Shown here: positions 32,949-41,980 of the stretch, one piece after another
Numbering within the stretch: position 1 is the stretch's first letter
How the letters are laid out: each line of letters starts with the position of its first letter
NCBI GenBank assembly: GCA_934692675.1
Contig: CAKUUD010000001.1
Span: forward strand, 124,001 to 188,000
DNA: 64,000 bases
Direction: 5' to 3'
Source of the DNA: an uncultured Eubacteriales bacterium
Lineage (GTDB): Bacteria; Bacillota; Clostridia; Oscillospirales; Acutalibacteraceae
Made by a program: the position numbers and the translations under genes
The notes under the pieces: generated by a model
The model's database searches: none
What the model saw: only the letters and a program-made list of their open reading frames with translations
What the model was told of the DNA's origin: nothing

Positions 32949-33587
32949 TTATTGCACCTCAGTATTAGTTTTTATTTTTTGCTGGTGATATTCTTCTAAA
33001 GTTAATTTATTTTCGTATAAATATTTCGCAAGATCATTTCCAACATATCTTATATGCCATGGCTCAAATTTCATATTGGTTATATTTTCTTTGCCTTTTG
33101 GATACCTCAAAATAAAACCAAATTTATGAAGAATAGTGTGAAGCCATGCAGTTTGATTGTTTATGCTCCCGTCTTTATTAAGCGCAATTCCACACCATTT
33201 TCCATTTATAAATAAATCACAGTCTAGGCATAATCCAGTGTTATGTTCAGAATATCCGGCTAAACATGCGCTTTTTTTGGCAAACTCAATTCCCTTTGAC
33301 TTAACGAAATAGTCGTATTTGGCTTTTTGTTGCTCAAAAGAAAGATACCCGCTTGTTATGTCCAAAATCACGCCGTTTTTTTTGCAGTAATTTTGAAGTT
33401 CCCTAAAATTTTTGTATGTTTCTTTTTCTAAAAAATTTACTCTTTCTTTTATTTTAAAAGTGTCAAATACTACATTATTATTTTTTATTGACTCGGTTCT
33501 TACCAAATTAGGTACAACTGTTTCATTAACAAATTTTTCATCAATACCATTGTTTTTATTCACCAGTATAGAATAATCCAAATTCAC
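32949..33587 (-). CDS. VanY-type D-Ala-D-Ala carboxypeptidase (peptidase M15B)
   Basis: 212 residues from a GTG preceded by GGGGTGA. The zinc-peptidase motifs are intact: SGYLSFEQQ, SEHNTGLCLDCD (SxHxxGxxxD, two metal ligands) and EPWHIRYVG (general base Glu and third ligand His). No signal peptide or membrane helix is seen in this frame. That is unusual for an enzyme acting on wall precursors and suggests a cytosolic or atypically exported form. First gene of the cluster with fmt and the glycosyltransferase. No vanR/S/H/A/X genes are nearby, so a housekeeping wall function is more likely than glycopeptide resistance. Confidence 0.9.
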   Translation of the reverse strand: MNLDYSILVNKNNGIDEKFVNETVVPNLVRTESIKNNNVVFDTFKIKERVNFLEKETYKNFRELQNYCKKNGVILDITSGYLSFEQQKAKYDYFVKSKGIEFAKKSACLAGYSEHNTGLCLDCDLFINGKWCGIALNKDGSINNQTAWLHTILHKFGFILRYPKGKENITNMKFEPWHIRYVGNDLAKYLYENKLTLEEYHQQKIKTNTEVQ

Positions 33588-33695
33588 TCACCCCGGCCAA
33601 AAAATATTCTTGTTTTTATTACATAATAGTAGATTTATAAAATATTTTCAACCAAAAAATTAAGTGATGTGCAAAATCACGAACTTTAATAAAGA

Positions 33696-34280
33696 TTAAA
33701 TTCCAAAATCTATCGTATTTTCATCGGGATCCGGATTGATTCCATATTCAAAAAATAAAGTCTGCTCATCTTCAGTAAGCTCTTGAGCAAATTTTATACA
33801 AATTTCCATTCCGTGCTGATTTAAAATTCCCGATTCTATGGATGCATTTTGAAAAGGATAAATCTTAGAGTTAACGATTGTTTTCGAATTAATTATATTT
33901 AAAATATTTCGATAATTATAACCTTTAGAAATACAATAAACTTTCAAAAATTTTTTAATCATATCGTTTTGTTCTTCTTGGGATGAATTACTAAAATTTC
34001 TTCCGATAGACGATAAGCTTCTGACGAGTTTTTGGGAATCTCCTAAAATCAATTGCCTTGCATCAGCTGGCACAACATTTAAATTATATCGCAGATCAAA
34101 AAAATTTACGAAATTTATATTATTCAAAAACATGTACTGGCATAAATTTTCTTTGTACTGAAGATATGTTTCTAGATGCGTGGAGATGATATCATTGCCT
34201 GCGTGTAGATTTGTAGCAAATCCTCCGATGGATAGTGCCATTCCAAGAGTTGCGCTGAGTAGTTTTTTAAATTTTTTCAT
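33696..34280 (-). CDS. Secreted protein of unknown function (194 aa)
   Basis: AAAAGGAGG precedes the ATG. Signal peptide MKKFKKLLSATLGMALSIGG... cut after LHA (about residue 27). The mature part is helical, with NIINSKTIVNSKIYPF in the middle and an acidic tail (INPDPDENTIDFG). No transmembrane segment after the signal and no recognised family. It stands alone, upstream of the divergent gene at 34469. One of several single exported orphans in this window. Confidence 0.75.
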   Translation of the reverse strand: MKKFKKLLSATLGMALSIGGFATNLHAGNDIISTHLETYLQYKENLCQYMFLNNINFVNFFDLRYNLNVVPADARQLILGDSQKLVRSLSSIGRNFSNSSQEEQNDMIKKFLKVYCISKGYNYRNILNIINSKTIVNSKIYPFQNASIESGILNQHGMEICIKFAQELTEDEQTLFFEYGINPDPDENTIDFGI

Positions 34281-34405
34281 ATTTTTCCTCCTTTTATGTT
34301 AAGCGGGAATTATATTATACCATAAATATTTTTAAAAATCAAAGATTAAATAATTATATAAAATAATTGCTTGAATTCATTATGTAAAAAATAAACAAAA
34401 AACAC

Positions 34406-34434
34406 TTGACATTATATATATATAATGTTACTGA
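34406..34434 (+). promoter_or_regulatory. Promoter with a palindromic (TA)n spacer
   Basis: TTGACA (34406-34411) is followed after 17 nt by TACTGA. The spacer is almost entirely alternating TA, and 34409-34428 is a perfect 20-bp palindrome beginning ACATTATATA. TATAAT lies inside it at too short a distance. Confidence 0.45.
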
Positions 34435-34468
34435 ACCCGAAAAATAAATATAAGAAAGGATGATAAAA

Positions 34469-34933
34469 ATGAAAATACCGTTTAAAATGAAAACAAAAGA
34501 TTGTAAGAGCATAGCAGGCTATGTAGCTGAATTTAGTAGACATTTAGAGGGGAAAATCGAAGATAAAGGTACGAAAAAACTTTGTCGAGAAACTAAGGAC
34601 AGCGCAAAAAAATTTGATAAAACTTTTTGTAAGTTGATGAAAAATGTTAAAAAAAGAAATAAAGAATTTAAGTGGTCGGAAACTGACTACAAGGACATAT
34701 CGAAAGTAAGTAAAGAAATAGGTGAAATATACAAAGATAAATTCGAACCTAATGAACAAGCAGAATATGAAAAGGCACGTAAAGATATGGAAAAAGACTA
34801 TGATACTATGATATCTAAAGTTCAGTCTATCTCCAACAATGATAATACTGTGAAAGAAATTCTTAAAAGCGAAAATAAAAAATTAGTAGGTAAGGTTTTA
34901 GCACTCTTAAATCCAGATGAACTATTTCTATAA
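34469..34933 (+). CDS. Charged helical protein of unknown function (154 aa)
   Basis: Start at the ATG at 34469, seven bases after AAAGGATGA; the ATG at 34460 overlaps that site. No signal peptide or membrane segment. It is very rich in Lys, Glu and Asp, with Cys-containing repeats (DCKS, KKLCRET, KTFCKLMKN) and long predicted helices such as YKDISKVSKEIGEIYKDKF. A coiled-coil or helical-bundle protein is likely. No family recognised. It is a single-gene unit with its own promoter and terminator. Confidence 0.7.
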   Translation: MKIPFKMKTKDCKSIAGYVAEFSRHLEGKIEDKGTKKLCRETKDSAKKFDKTFCKLMKNVKKRNKEFKWSETDYKDISKVSKEIGEIYKDKFEPNEQAEYEKARKDMEKDYDTMISKVQSISNNDNTVKEILKSENKKLVGKVLALLNPDELFL

Positions 34934-34960
34934 TATAGATAAATCTGAATATATAAAATA

Positions 34961-34990
34961 ACAAAACCACACGAAGAAGTGTGGTTTTGT
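34961..34990. terminator. Bidirectional terminator
   Basis: ACAAAACCACAC / GTGTGGTTTTGT with a 6-nt loop. It serves the 34469 gene and the converging M18 peptidase gene. Confidence 0.85.
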
Positions 34991-35002
34991 TGTTATTTAA
35001 AG

Positions 35003-36415
35003 TTAGATATCATAATCGCTGAAAAATGCCTTTATTCCTTTGAAAGTCATATAGAGATCTATTTTTGAAATCACTTCGAAGGGAGAGTGCATTGACAGAA
35101 CCGGAACGCCAACATCAATCACATCTGCGTTTAAATTCGAAACATATTTTGCGATCGTTCCACCGCCGCCGATATCCACCTTACCAAGTTCACTGCTTTG
35201 CCATACTACGTCGTTGTCACTGAATAGCTTACAAACTTCTCCGGTAAATTCTGCCGAAGCATCTGAAGTACCATATTTTCCGCCGCTTCCGGTATATTTA
35301 GTGAGTACCACACCGTGATTAATGAATGAACTATTTCTCGCTTCATAGCTATTAGCAAATGTTGGGTCGTATGCAGCGTTTACGTCAGCCGAAAGGCATT
35401 TTGATTTTGAAAGTACATCTCTACTTTTAATGTTATCCATTTCAGCAAGATCAGAAATTAAATATTTTAGGAAATTCGATTGCATACCTGTGTTGCCGTC
35501 GCTGCCCGTTTCTTCTTTGTCGGCTAAAAGAACTATAGTTGTTTTTTCGGGAGATGTGCATTCAAGAATCGCTTCTATGCACGGATACGCACAAGAACGG
35601 TCATCGTGAGCGTACCCTCCAATCATGCTTCGGTCAAATCCTATATCTCTGGCTTTCATTGCCGGTACTAATTCTAAATCTGACGAAATCAAATCGTCTT
35701 CCACAATGCCATATTTGTCATTTAATAATTTTAAAATATTTAATTTTACAAGTTCAGACTCTTCGTCATTTTTAAACGGCATACTTCCTATGAGTATGTT
35801 TAAGTCTTCGCCCATTATAGCTTCGCACATTTTTTTGTTCATTTGCTCTCTAGCCAAGTGAGGTAGGAGATCAGTTACGCAGAAACACGGTTCATTTTCA
35901 TCTTCACCTAAATTTACATCAACATACGAACCGTCTTTTTTAACAATTCTTCCGTGCAGAGATAGGGGTATTGTGGTCCATTGATATTTTTTTATTCCGC
36001 CATAATAATGCGATTTAAACATCGCTAATTCATTTGTCTCAAATACAGGATTCGGTTTTAAGTCCAGTCTTGGGGCGTCCACGTGAGAAATAGCCAGCTT
36101 GACTCCTTGTTTGGTTCCTTGTTTTCCCATTACTACCAGTGCTAGAGCATGGCCTCTGTTTACAATGTAAAATTTATCGCCTGGCTTATATTTTTTAGAT
36201 TTGTCAAATTTGGTAAACCCGGCTTCTTTGGCTTTGTTTATGGCAAAAACTACGCTTTCTCTTTCTGTTTTTGAAGCGTTCAAGAAATCTTTATATTTCT
36301 CTCCAAATTTTTCGATTTTTTTCATTTCGTCTTCAGAAATAGTTTTAGCTCCATGTTTAGCGGTCGAAAATAATTTTTCTTTTAGTAATTTTGTTTCATT
36401 CTTTGTTGAATCCAT
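35003..36415 (-). CDS. M18 family aminopeptidase
   Basis: 470 residues, full length for the family. Metal-site segments typical of M18 are present: AISHVDAPRLDLKP (His ligand), GGYAHDDRSCAYPC (bridging Asp), LLADKEETGSDGNTG (catalytic and ligand Glu), and a late VLSMHSPFEV (His ligand). It removes N-terminal residues from peptides in the cytosol, with two metal ions per active site. The gene follows the lytic transglycosylase gene by 3 nt, so both are in the operon prfA-sua5-slt-M18 on the minus strand. Confidence 0.94.
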   Translation of the reverse strand: MDSTKNETKLLKEKLFSTAKHGAKTISEDEMKKIEKFGEKYKDFLNASKTERESVVFAINKAKEAGFTKFDKSKKYKPGDKFYIVNRGHALALVVMGKQGTKQGVKLAISHVDAPRLDLKPNPVFETNELAMFKSHYYGGIKKYQWTTIPLSLHGRIVKKDGSYVDVNLGEDENEPCFCVTDLLPHLAREQMNKKMCEAIMGEDLNILIGSMPFKNDEESELVKLNILKLLNDKYGIVEDDLISSDLELVPAMKARDIGFDRSMIGGYAHDDRSCAYPCIEAILECTSPEKTTIVLLADKEETGSDGNTGMQSNFLKYLISDLAEMDNIKSRDVLSKSKCLSADVNAAYDPTFANSYEARNSSFINHGVVLTKYTGSGGKYGTSDASAEFTGEVCKLFSDNDVVWQSSELGKVDIGGGGTIAKYVSNLNADVIDVGVPVLSMHSPFEVISKIDLYMTFKGIKAFFSDYDI

Positions 36416-36418
36416 AAA

Positions 36419-36997
36419 TTATAGCTCCTCTTGTTCAAAATAAATTTTATTATACATTTTTTCAGCATGTTTAACTTTTTTTAAATATACTTCGGTTTCG
36501 GAATATGGGATTTTAAATAAATTTTTTCCGTCTTCAGAAAAATGTTTATCGCTAAGCCACCTGTCAACGGTAGTTACTCCGGCATTGTACGCGCATAAAC
36601 ATGAGTCTGAATTTGAATACATTTTTTTCAAAACTGATATTAACAATGTCCCTCGAAGTATGTTTATTCTAGGATTTTTTATTAATGATGAGTCGTATTT
36701 CTCTTTTTCATAGAGGTTTAGCCATTCAAAAGTTTCTTTGGTTATTTGCATTAACCCTTGTGCGTTTGCATGAGAATGCGCATTCTCATCAAAATTACTT
36801 TCGCACTTAATCACAGCATATATCAGCGATCTCTTCACTTTATATTTTGCCGAAGCTTCGTTTACATATTCCTCATATTTAATTGGATACATACATTTTA
36901 AGATTTTTTTGTATCCCAAAGTTATCAAAAAGATCGACGATATAATCAGAAATATTCCTGCTATAAAAATTAAAATTTTTCTATTTAATTTTATTAT
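36419..36997 (-). CDS. Membrane-anchored lytic transglycosylase (SLT domain), possible non-standard start
   Basis: The SLT domain is clear: SLIYAVIKCESNFDENAHSH (catalytic Glu in CESNF), ANAQGLMQITKETFEWL (GLMQ motif) and LCAYNAGVTTVDRWL. It cleaves peptidoglycan glycan strands. The first standard start is a TTG at 36928, which would cut through a membrane helix (KILIFIAGIFLIISSIFLITLGY). The frame stays open upstream and a strong GGAGG lies seven bases before an ATA at 36997, with no ATG, GTG or TTG in frame there. The N-terminal anchor is usual for this subfamily, so translation probably begins at that ATA or at a nearby ATT. About 192 residues. Confidence 0.85.
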   Translation of the reverse strand: MIKLNRKILIFIAGIFLIISSIFLITLGYKKILKCMYPIKYEEYVNEASAKYKVKRSLIYAVIKCESNFDENAHSHANAQGLMQITKETFEWLNLYEKEKYDSSLIKNPRINILRGTLLISVLKKMYSNSDSCLCAYNAGVTTVDRWLSDKHFSEDGKNLFKIPYSETEVYLKKVKHAEKMYNKIYFEQEEL

Positions 36998-37027
36998 CTT
37001 AATTCCTCCAAAAATATCATAAATTTG

Positions 37028-38041
37028 TTATGTTAAATCAACAATCTCAAATCCTGCAGCTCTTACCAAACGATTATAAACAGCTATGCTTACTTCGTCA
37101 TTTTCGTAAAAATGAGCGTAAACTAGCTTGGCATCCAGCTCGTCAGTTTGGCGCAATCTGTCGAAAATATTGTGAGCTTGTTCCATGGAATCTTTGATGC
37201 TTCCGTAAGATATATATGGAACCTTCAAATATGATATGTCTTCATTCAGGCACAAAGCAACTACGCCGGGGCTGTAATTGAAATTAACATATTTGGCAAA
37301 AATTTCACTTGGCGCTTTTACCATTATGACTCTTGCATGCGGAGAGTAATGTTTGTATTTTACTCCAGGCGATAGAACTTTTTGATTGGAAGATATTTTT
37401 TCAAATACAGACTTGTCTACTTCTATTTTACCTATAGTTTTTTCTATATCTTCGGGCGTTACAGCTCCGGGACGCAATAGTTTTGGCACATCCTGTAACA
37501 AGGATATAACTGTTGATTCAACGCCGATGTCGCAATTTCCTCCGTCTACTATAGCATCTACTTTTCCGTCCAAATCTTTAACCACGTGACTAAATTGGGT
37601 AGGACTGGGTTTGCCTGACAAGTTTGCTGAAGGCGCCACAAGTGGTACTCCTGACTTTTTTATAATTTCTCTTGCAATTTTGTTTGACGGAAACCTTACC
37701 GCTACCGAATCCATCCCGGCGGTTACTTCATCAGGTATATTTTTATTTTTCGGAAGAATCATTGTTAAAGGTCCGGGCCAAAATTTTTCTGCCAGTTTTT
37801 TAGCTTTTTGAGGAAAATAAGAAACTACATTATATACTTCTTCTATATCCGATATATGGACGATCAAAGGATTGTCGGACGGCCTTCCTTTTGCAATAAA
37901 TATTTTTTTTATAGCTTGAGGATCAAAAGCGTTTCCCGCCAGGCCGTATACTGTTTCCGTGGGAATAGCAACTATTCCTCCTGAAGAAAGTATTTTCGCC
38001 GCTTGAGTTAAATTTGTTTCATCTAAATGTAAAGTTTTCAA
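37028..38041 (-). CDS. L-threonylcarbamoyladenylate synthase (Sua5/YwlC type)
   Basis: 337 residues from a TTG; the length and the C-terminal domain show the Sua5 form and not the short TsaC form. The YrdC domain has GIVAIPTETVYGLAGNAFDP, IFIAKGRPSDNPLIVHI and VAVRFPSNKIAREII. The Sua5 domain (about 240-337) includes VLSPGVKYKHYSPHARVIMV. It makes threonylcarbamoyl-AMP from threonine, bicarbonate and ATP for the t6A37 modification of tRNAs reading ANN codons. It follows prfA by 12 nt; prfA-sua5 adjacency is common in Bacillota. Confidence 0.95.
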   Translation of the reverse strand: MKTLHLDETNLTQAAKILSSGGIVAIPTETVYGLAGNAFDPQAIKKIFIAKGRPSDNPLIVHISDIEEVYNVVSYFPQKAKKLAEKFWPGPLTMILPKNKNIPDEVTAGMDSVAVRFPSNKIAREIIKKSGVPLVAPSANLSGKPSPTQFSHVVKDLDGKVDAIVDGGNCDIGVESTVISLLQDVPKLLRPGAVTPEDIEKTIGKIEVDKSVFEKISSNQKVLSPGVKYKHYSPHARVIMVKAPSEIFAKYVNFNYSPGVVALCLNEDISYLKVPYISYGSIKDSMEQAHNIFDRLRQTDELDAKLVYAHFYENDEVSIAVYNRLVRAAGFEIVDLT

Positions 38042-38053
38042 TTCTGTCAGTCC

Positions 38054-39127
38054 CTAGTCTTCTTTTCCTGATAATTTTGCCGCACGATCAGCTGTTATCA
38101 GAGCGTCAATTATTTCATCCAAGTTTCCATTTAAAATATCTTCGAGTTTATATAAAGTTAGCCCTATACGATGGTCAGTTACACGGCTTTGAGGATAATT
38201 ATAAGTTCTTATTCTTTCGGAACGATCCCCTGTACCAACTTGAGAACGTCTTTCCTCAGCTACAGCACTTTCTTGTTCTGCGCGCTTTGCTTCTAATAAT
38301 CTGGATTTTAAAACCTTCATAGCCTTATCTTTGTTTTTATACTGGCTTCTTTCATCTTGGCATTCAACTACCAATCCGGTAGGTAAGTGGGTTATTCTTA
38401 TTGCAGATTCTGTTTTATTTACGTGTTGTCCGCCTGCTCCGCCTGCACGATAGGTATCAATTTGTAAATCGGTTGGATTTATATCTATTTCTACGTCCTC
38501 CGCTTCCGGCAGCACAGCCACAGTTACCGTTGAAGTATGAACTCTTCCTTGTGCTTCGGTATCCGGCACTCTTTGAACTCTATGAACTCCACTTTCGAAT
38601 TTTAATCTCGAATATGCGCCTTCGCCCGAAATCATAAAGCTGATTTCTTTGAAGCCGCCTAATTGAGTTTCGTTTGAGTTTAAAACTTCTACTTTCCAAC
38701 GTCTTTCCTGAGCATACATGTTGTACATTCTGAATAAAACTCCGGAAAATAGAGCTGCTTCTTCTCCGCCTGCTCCTCCGCGAATTTCTATAATAACATT
38801 TCTATCATCATTTGGGTCTTTGGGGAGAAGTAGAATTTTTAATTCATCGGATATTTTATTGATATTTTCTTTAGCGGTTTCCATCTCGGCTTCTGCCATT
38901 TCTTTGAATTCTTTTTCTATTCCTGATTCTTCAAGAATTTCTTTAGCCTCATTTAAATTTTTTTCTTGAACTTTATATTCACGATATTTTTCTACTATAG
39001 GTGTTAAATTTTTTAATTCTTTCATAAGAGATTTATATTTGTTCTGGTCTGAAAGAATTTCCGGGTTACATAATTCTTCGTTTATTTCTTCAAATCTTTT
39101 CTCTGTGGACTCTAATCTACTAAACAA
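38054..39127 (-). CDS. prfA: Peptide chain release factor 1
   Basis: 357 residues if begun at the TTG at 39127, which has GGAGG eight bases upstream. An ATG at 39142 lies before that site, has no RBS, and would add MEEVN ahead of the FSRLESTEKRFEEI start that matches RF1 proteins. The catalytic loop RAGGAGGQHVNKTESAIRIT carries the GGQ motif. The codon-recognition region reads VQRVPDTEAQGRVHTSTVTV. RF1 releases peptides at UAA and UAG stop codons. First gene of the prfA-sua5-slt-M18 set. Confidence 0.96.
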   Translation of the reverse strand: MFSRLESTEKRFEEINEELCNPEILSDQNKYKSLMKELKNLTPIVEKYREYKVQEKNLNEAKEILEESGIEKEFKEMAEAEMETAKENINKISDELKILLLPKDPNDDRNVIIEIRGGAGGEEAALFSGVLFRMYNMYAQERRWKVEVLNSNETQLGGFKEISFMISGEGAYSRLKFESGVHRVQRVPDTEAQGRVHTSTVTVAVLPEAEDVEIDINPTDLQIDTYRAGGAGGQHVNKTESAIRITHLPTGLVVECQDERSQYKNKDKAMKVLKSRLLEAKRAEQESAVAEERRSQVGTGDRSERIRTYNYPQSRVTDHRIGLTLYKLEDILNGNLDEIIDALITADRAAKLSGKED

Positions 39128-39198
39128 GTTTACTTCCTCCATTTATTGTAGTCTAATTCTTAATTATACTACAAATTATATTATTTCGCTACTTATAA

Positions 39199-40137
39199 TT
39201 ATTGTTTGTTCCAATTTATGTTTATAGGATTGGAAGACATAAAACTTCCAAGGTCTATTTTTCCGTCGTGGATATAGCCTATTCCGCTTGAATTTCCTCT
39301 AAAACACTCGGTTGAGTGTATAATGCAAAAATCTCTTGTGTGACATACACTTCTAAATGTATAGCCACGGGTTTGCAAATCGTGCCCTTTTACTATTCTT
39401 TTGATATCTCTGTTGCAATCAAAAAATTTTCGGATATCCTTTTCAAAAAAATTAATTTCAAATCTGTCCCAAAGTAAATTATAAATGAATTGATTTTTAC
39501 TATTTAAAATTCCGGTGATATTAGTGGTGTAGTAGCTTCCTTTTTTTATGCTGTTTATTTTTGACAGACGGTGCTTGATGAGTTTTTCGGTTATCCCTCC
39601 GTGTACACAAAAAGTTTTTGAAACTCCATCATTTATTATCGCGGCGATGGATAAGCTAGAAAATATTTTTGAAATATTCAAAGTTATTTTACTGAATGCC
39701 GGAGAATCAGGTAAGCTAGTCAATTTACCAAACCAAGACGGAGAAACCAAAGTATCTTCGTGATTTCCGCGCAAAAGAAACACATTGTAAGGGTAGTGTA
39801 ATTTTAGCTCTAAGATGGTTTCCAAACACTCTATACTATTTCGACCTCTGTCCACGTAATCGCCTAAAAATAAAATTCTTGTACTGGGGTCTTGATTGTA
39901 TTTGGATTTGAAAAACGAAACGCATCTTACCAAGGATTCCAAGTTGCCGTGTAGATCTCCAACGACTACCGTGGGTCCGTTTATTTCCAATAAAGATGGT
40001 TCATTTTTTAAAATTTTTACAATATTTTGATTATCGGATTCATTCGTGAGAGGTTTAAACAAAGCGTAAAGCGAGGGGGAGAATGGTGCTATCAAAAAAA
40101 TTCCCAAAATTACAGATAAAATTTTATTTTTACTCAT
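39199..40137 (-). CDS. Exported eukaryote-like Ser/Thr phosphatase (PPP family)
   Basis: 312 residues. Residues 1 to about 25 are a signal peptide or anchor (KILSVILGIFLIAPFSPSLYA). The metallophosphatase core then shows all PPP motifs in order: GDLHGN (60-65), GDYVDRG (92-98), RGNHE (123-127), a VHGG segment (178-181) and a late KGHD. This set and its spacing match the PP1/PP2A/bacterial PrpE-like PPP group and not the wider calcineurin-like family. A predicted extracytoplasmic location is unusual, since most bacterial PPPs are cytosolic, and opens the possibility of action on host or surface phosphoproteins (inference). Single gene, divergent from the pseudouridine synthase. Confidence 0.88.
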   Translation of the reverse strand: MSKNKILSVILGIFLIAPFSPSLYALFKPLTNESDNQNIVKILKNEPSLLEINGPTVVVGDLHGNLESLVRCVSFFKSKYNQDPSTRILFLGDYVDRGRNSIECLETILELKLHYPYNVFLLRGNHEDTLVSPSWFGKLTSLPDSPAFSKITLNISKIFSSLSIAAIINDGVSKTFCVHGGITEKLIKHRLSKINSIKKGSYYTTNITGILNSKNQFIYNLLWDRFEINFFEKDIRKFFDCNRDIKRIVKGHDLQTRGYTFRSVCHTRDFCIIHSTECFRGNSSGIGYIHDGKIDLGSFMSSNPININWNKQ

Positions 40138-40276
40138 CCAATACCTCCTTCGGTATATAACATATTGTAGTGGTAATTTGCTGTTGTGTCAAAAAATTAA
40201 TTTTGTCTTTTTTTAAAAAATTGTTTAGAATAATAAGTGAATATTTATTTTTAATTTGATAGGTGAAGGTATTTTA

Positions 40277-41257
40277 ATGAAAAAAATCTCAGTAAATAAA
40301 AATGACGCAGGCAACAGATTAGATAAATTTATAAATAAATGCTTTCCTAATATTCCGTATTCATTGCTATACAAATATATAAGAAAGAAAAGAATAAAAG
40401 TAAACGGAAAAAAGGAAGAGATATCATACCGCCTCAAAGAGAATGATATCTTAGAACTTTATATCAATGATGAATTATTAGAAAAATCAAATAAAAGCAG
40501 CGATTTTAAAGCTGCTTCAGAAGATATCGAAATTTTATATGAAGATGATAATATCATGATTATAAACAAAAAAGCCGGCCTAATTGTTCATCCGGATGAT
40601 GATATAAAAGTGGATTGTCTTGTAAATAGAATTAAAAGTTATCTTTTTAAAAAAGGCGAATTCAATCCTGAAAATGAAAATTCTTTTACTCCGGCTTTGG
40701 TTAACCGAATAGACAGAAACACCTCCGGTATAGTTATAGCTGCCAAAAATGCAGAGTCGCTGCGCATACTTAATTTAAAAATGAAAGAACGAGAATTACA
40801 TAAAAAATATATTTGCATTTTGTGCGGAACTTTAAAAAAGGATTCCGAAATTTTGAAAGCATTTCTCGATAAAAATTCTTCCGAAAACAAAGTGTACATA
40901 AGCAATAAAATGAAAAACAAGAATTACAAAACCATACTTACCAAGTATTCGGTCATTGATAAATCAAAAAAATTTACCCTTGCAGAGATTGAATTACTAA
41001 CTGGTAGGACTCATCAAATTCGTGCTCACATGGCTTATCTCGGCTATCCTCTTCTTGGAGATGGAAAATATGGCGTTAACAGAATAAATCGCGAGATGGG
41101 ATATAAATATCAAGCTCTATGCGCATACAAGCTTAAATTTGATTTTAAAGATAAAGATAATCTTCTTGGCTATCTTGATGGAAAAGAGTTTGGAGTGAAC
41201 ATGGATAAAATATGGTTTGTAAGTGATTTTTACAAAAGGCTCGTAAATATTTTTTAA
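40277..41257 (+). CDS. Pseudouridine synthase, RluC/RluD family
   Basis: 326 residues from the ATG at 40277, eight bases after GAAGG; an in-frame TTG at 40256 has no such site. The N-terminal S4 domain (NRLDKFINKCFPNI...IRKKRIKVNGKK) binds RNA. The catalytic domain has LVNRIDRNTSGIVIAAK, with the catalytic Asp of the R-x-D motif, and LTGRTHQIRAHMAYLGYPLLGD. It isomerises uridines in 23S rRNA; RluC and RluD cannot be separated by eye. Its end overlaps the converging SpoIIM-like gene by 4 bp. Confidence 0.93.
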   Translation: MKKISVNKNDAGNRLDKFINKCFPNIPYSLLYKYIRKKRIKVNGKKEEISYRLKENDILELYINDELLEKSNKSSDFKAASEDIEILYEDDNIMIINKKAGLIVHPDDDIKVDCLVNRIKSYLFKKGEFNPENENSFTPALVNRIDRNTSGIVIAAKNAESLRILNLKMKERELHKKYICILCGTLKKDSEILKAFLDKNSSENKVYISNKMKNKNYKTILTKYSVIDKSKKFTLAEIELLTGRTHQIRAHMAYLGYPLLGDGKYGVNRINREMGYKYQALCAYKLKFDFKDKDNLLGYLDGKEFGVNMDKIWFVSDFYKRLVNIF

Positions 41258-41895
41258 AAATCAAAGAATTTTACAAACATCGCCGTGAAGCAAACGTCAA
41301 TTAAAGCCGAGATTAAAAATATCACAAAACTTAACCTGGAATTTTTGATATGAGATTTAAAAGCCGAAAATAGTTCCGGGTGACTTTCTTTTGAAAATAA
41401 AGATTTTGCAAATTTAGAAGAAAATTTAAAAGTTTGCGAAGAGAACAAAAGCAAACCTATTGATGAAACAAAAATCCCCGGTAGCATTATCAATAAGTAA
41501 AAAGCAATGCCTTTTAATCCATAAATCAAATACAAATAGCCGGCGCACAAACCTAGTGCAAGTCCACGAAAAAATACAGTAAACGGAATTAAAATCGGTC
41601 CCCAAAACGAAAGCGCAAAAAATTCCAGTATGAATGTTAAAATTAACATTTGCGAACTCGAAGATGCGAATATTCCTAAAAACGACTCAAAAATTTTTTC
41701 TTTAAAGCTGTTCAAAAACATAAAATCTATTTTATGTATGTACTCCATGTTCATGTAACCGGTGGACAATGATCCAAGTATCATTCCGGCGATTAACATT
41801 GCCGACATTAAGATTAATACTCCATTGCTTTTTCCAGTTTCCAGTATCTCGTATTTTTTTAAAGTTGATGTGAATTTAGAAATTATTTTCTGCAT
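41254..41895 (-). CDS. spoIIM: SpoIIM-like membrane protein
   Basis: 213 residues with about five hydrophobic segments (29-46, 80-98, 100-120, 122-148, 190-208) and a basic start. The family pattern is present: an early MLIAGMILGSL helix, a central FFRGLALGLCAGYLYLIYG and IAFYLLIMLPGIFVSSIG. SpoIIM works with SpoIID and SpoIIP as the peptidoglycan-degrading engulfment complex in the mother cell; spoIIM-like genes also occur outside sporulation. The other window genes for spore formation (spoIVB, spo0A) support the call. Not linked to spoIID or spoIIP here. Confidence 0.7.
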   Translation of the reverse strand: MQKIISKFTSTLKKYEILETGKSNGVLILMSAMLIAGMILGSLSTGYMNMEYIHKIDFMFLNSFKEKIFESFLGIFASSSSQMLILTFILEFFALSFWGPILIPFTVFFRGLALGLCAGYLYLIYGLKGIAFYLLIMLPGIFVSSIGLLLFSSQTFKFSSKFAKSLFSKESHPELFSAFKSHIKNSRLSFVIFLISALIDVCFTAMFVKFFDF

Positions 41896-41980
41896 ACAAT
41901 TGCTCCTTTTTTTGTTACTTCTTTTTTTGATACTAATTAGTATGCAGATGAATTAATTTCTATGAGAAATTTTTAATAAA

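Noticed and set aside
32949..33587. Vancomycin-resistance cluster because of the VanY-type peptidase
   Set aside because: No vanHAX or vanRS genes are present; the gene is tied to fmt and a lipid glycosyltransferase.
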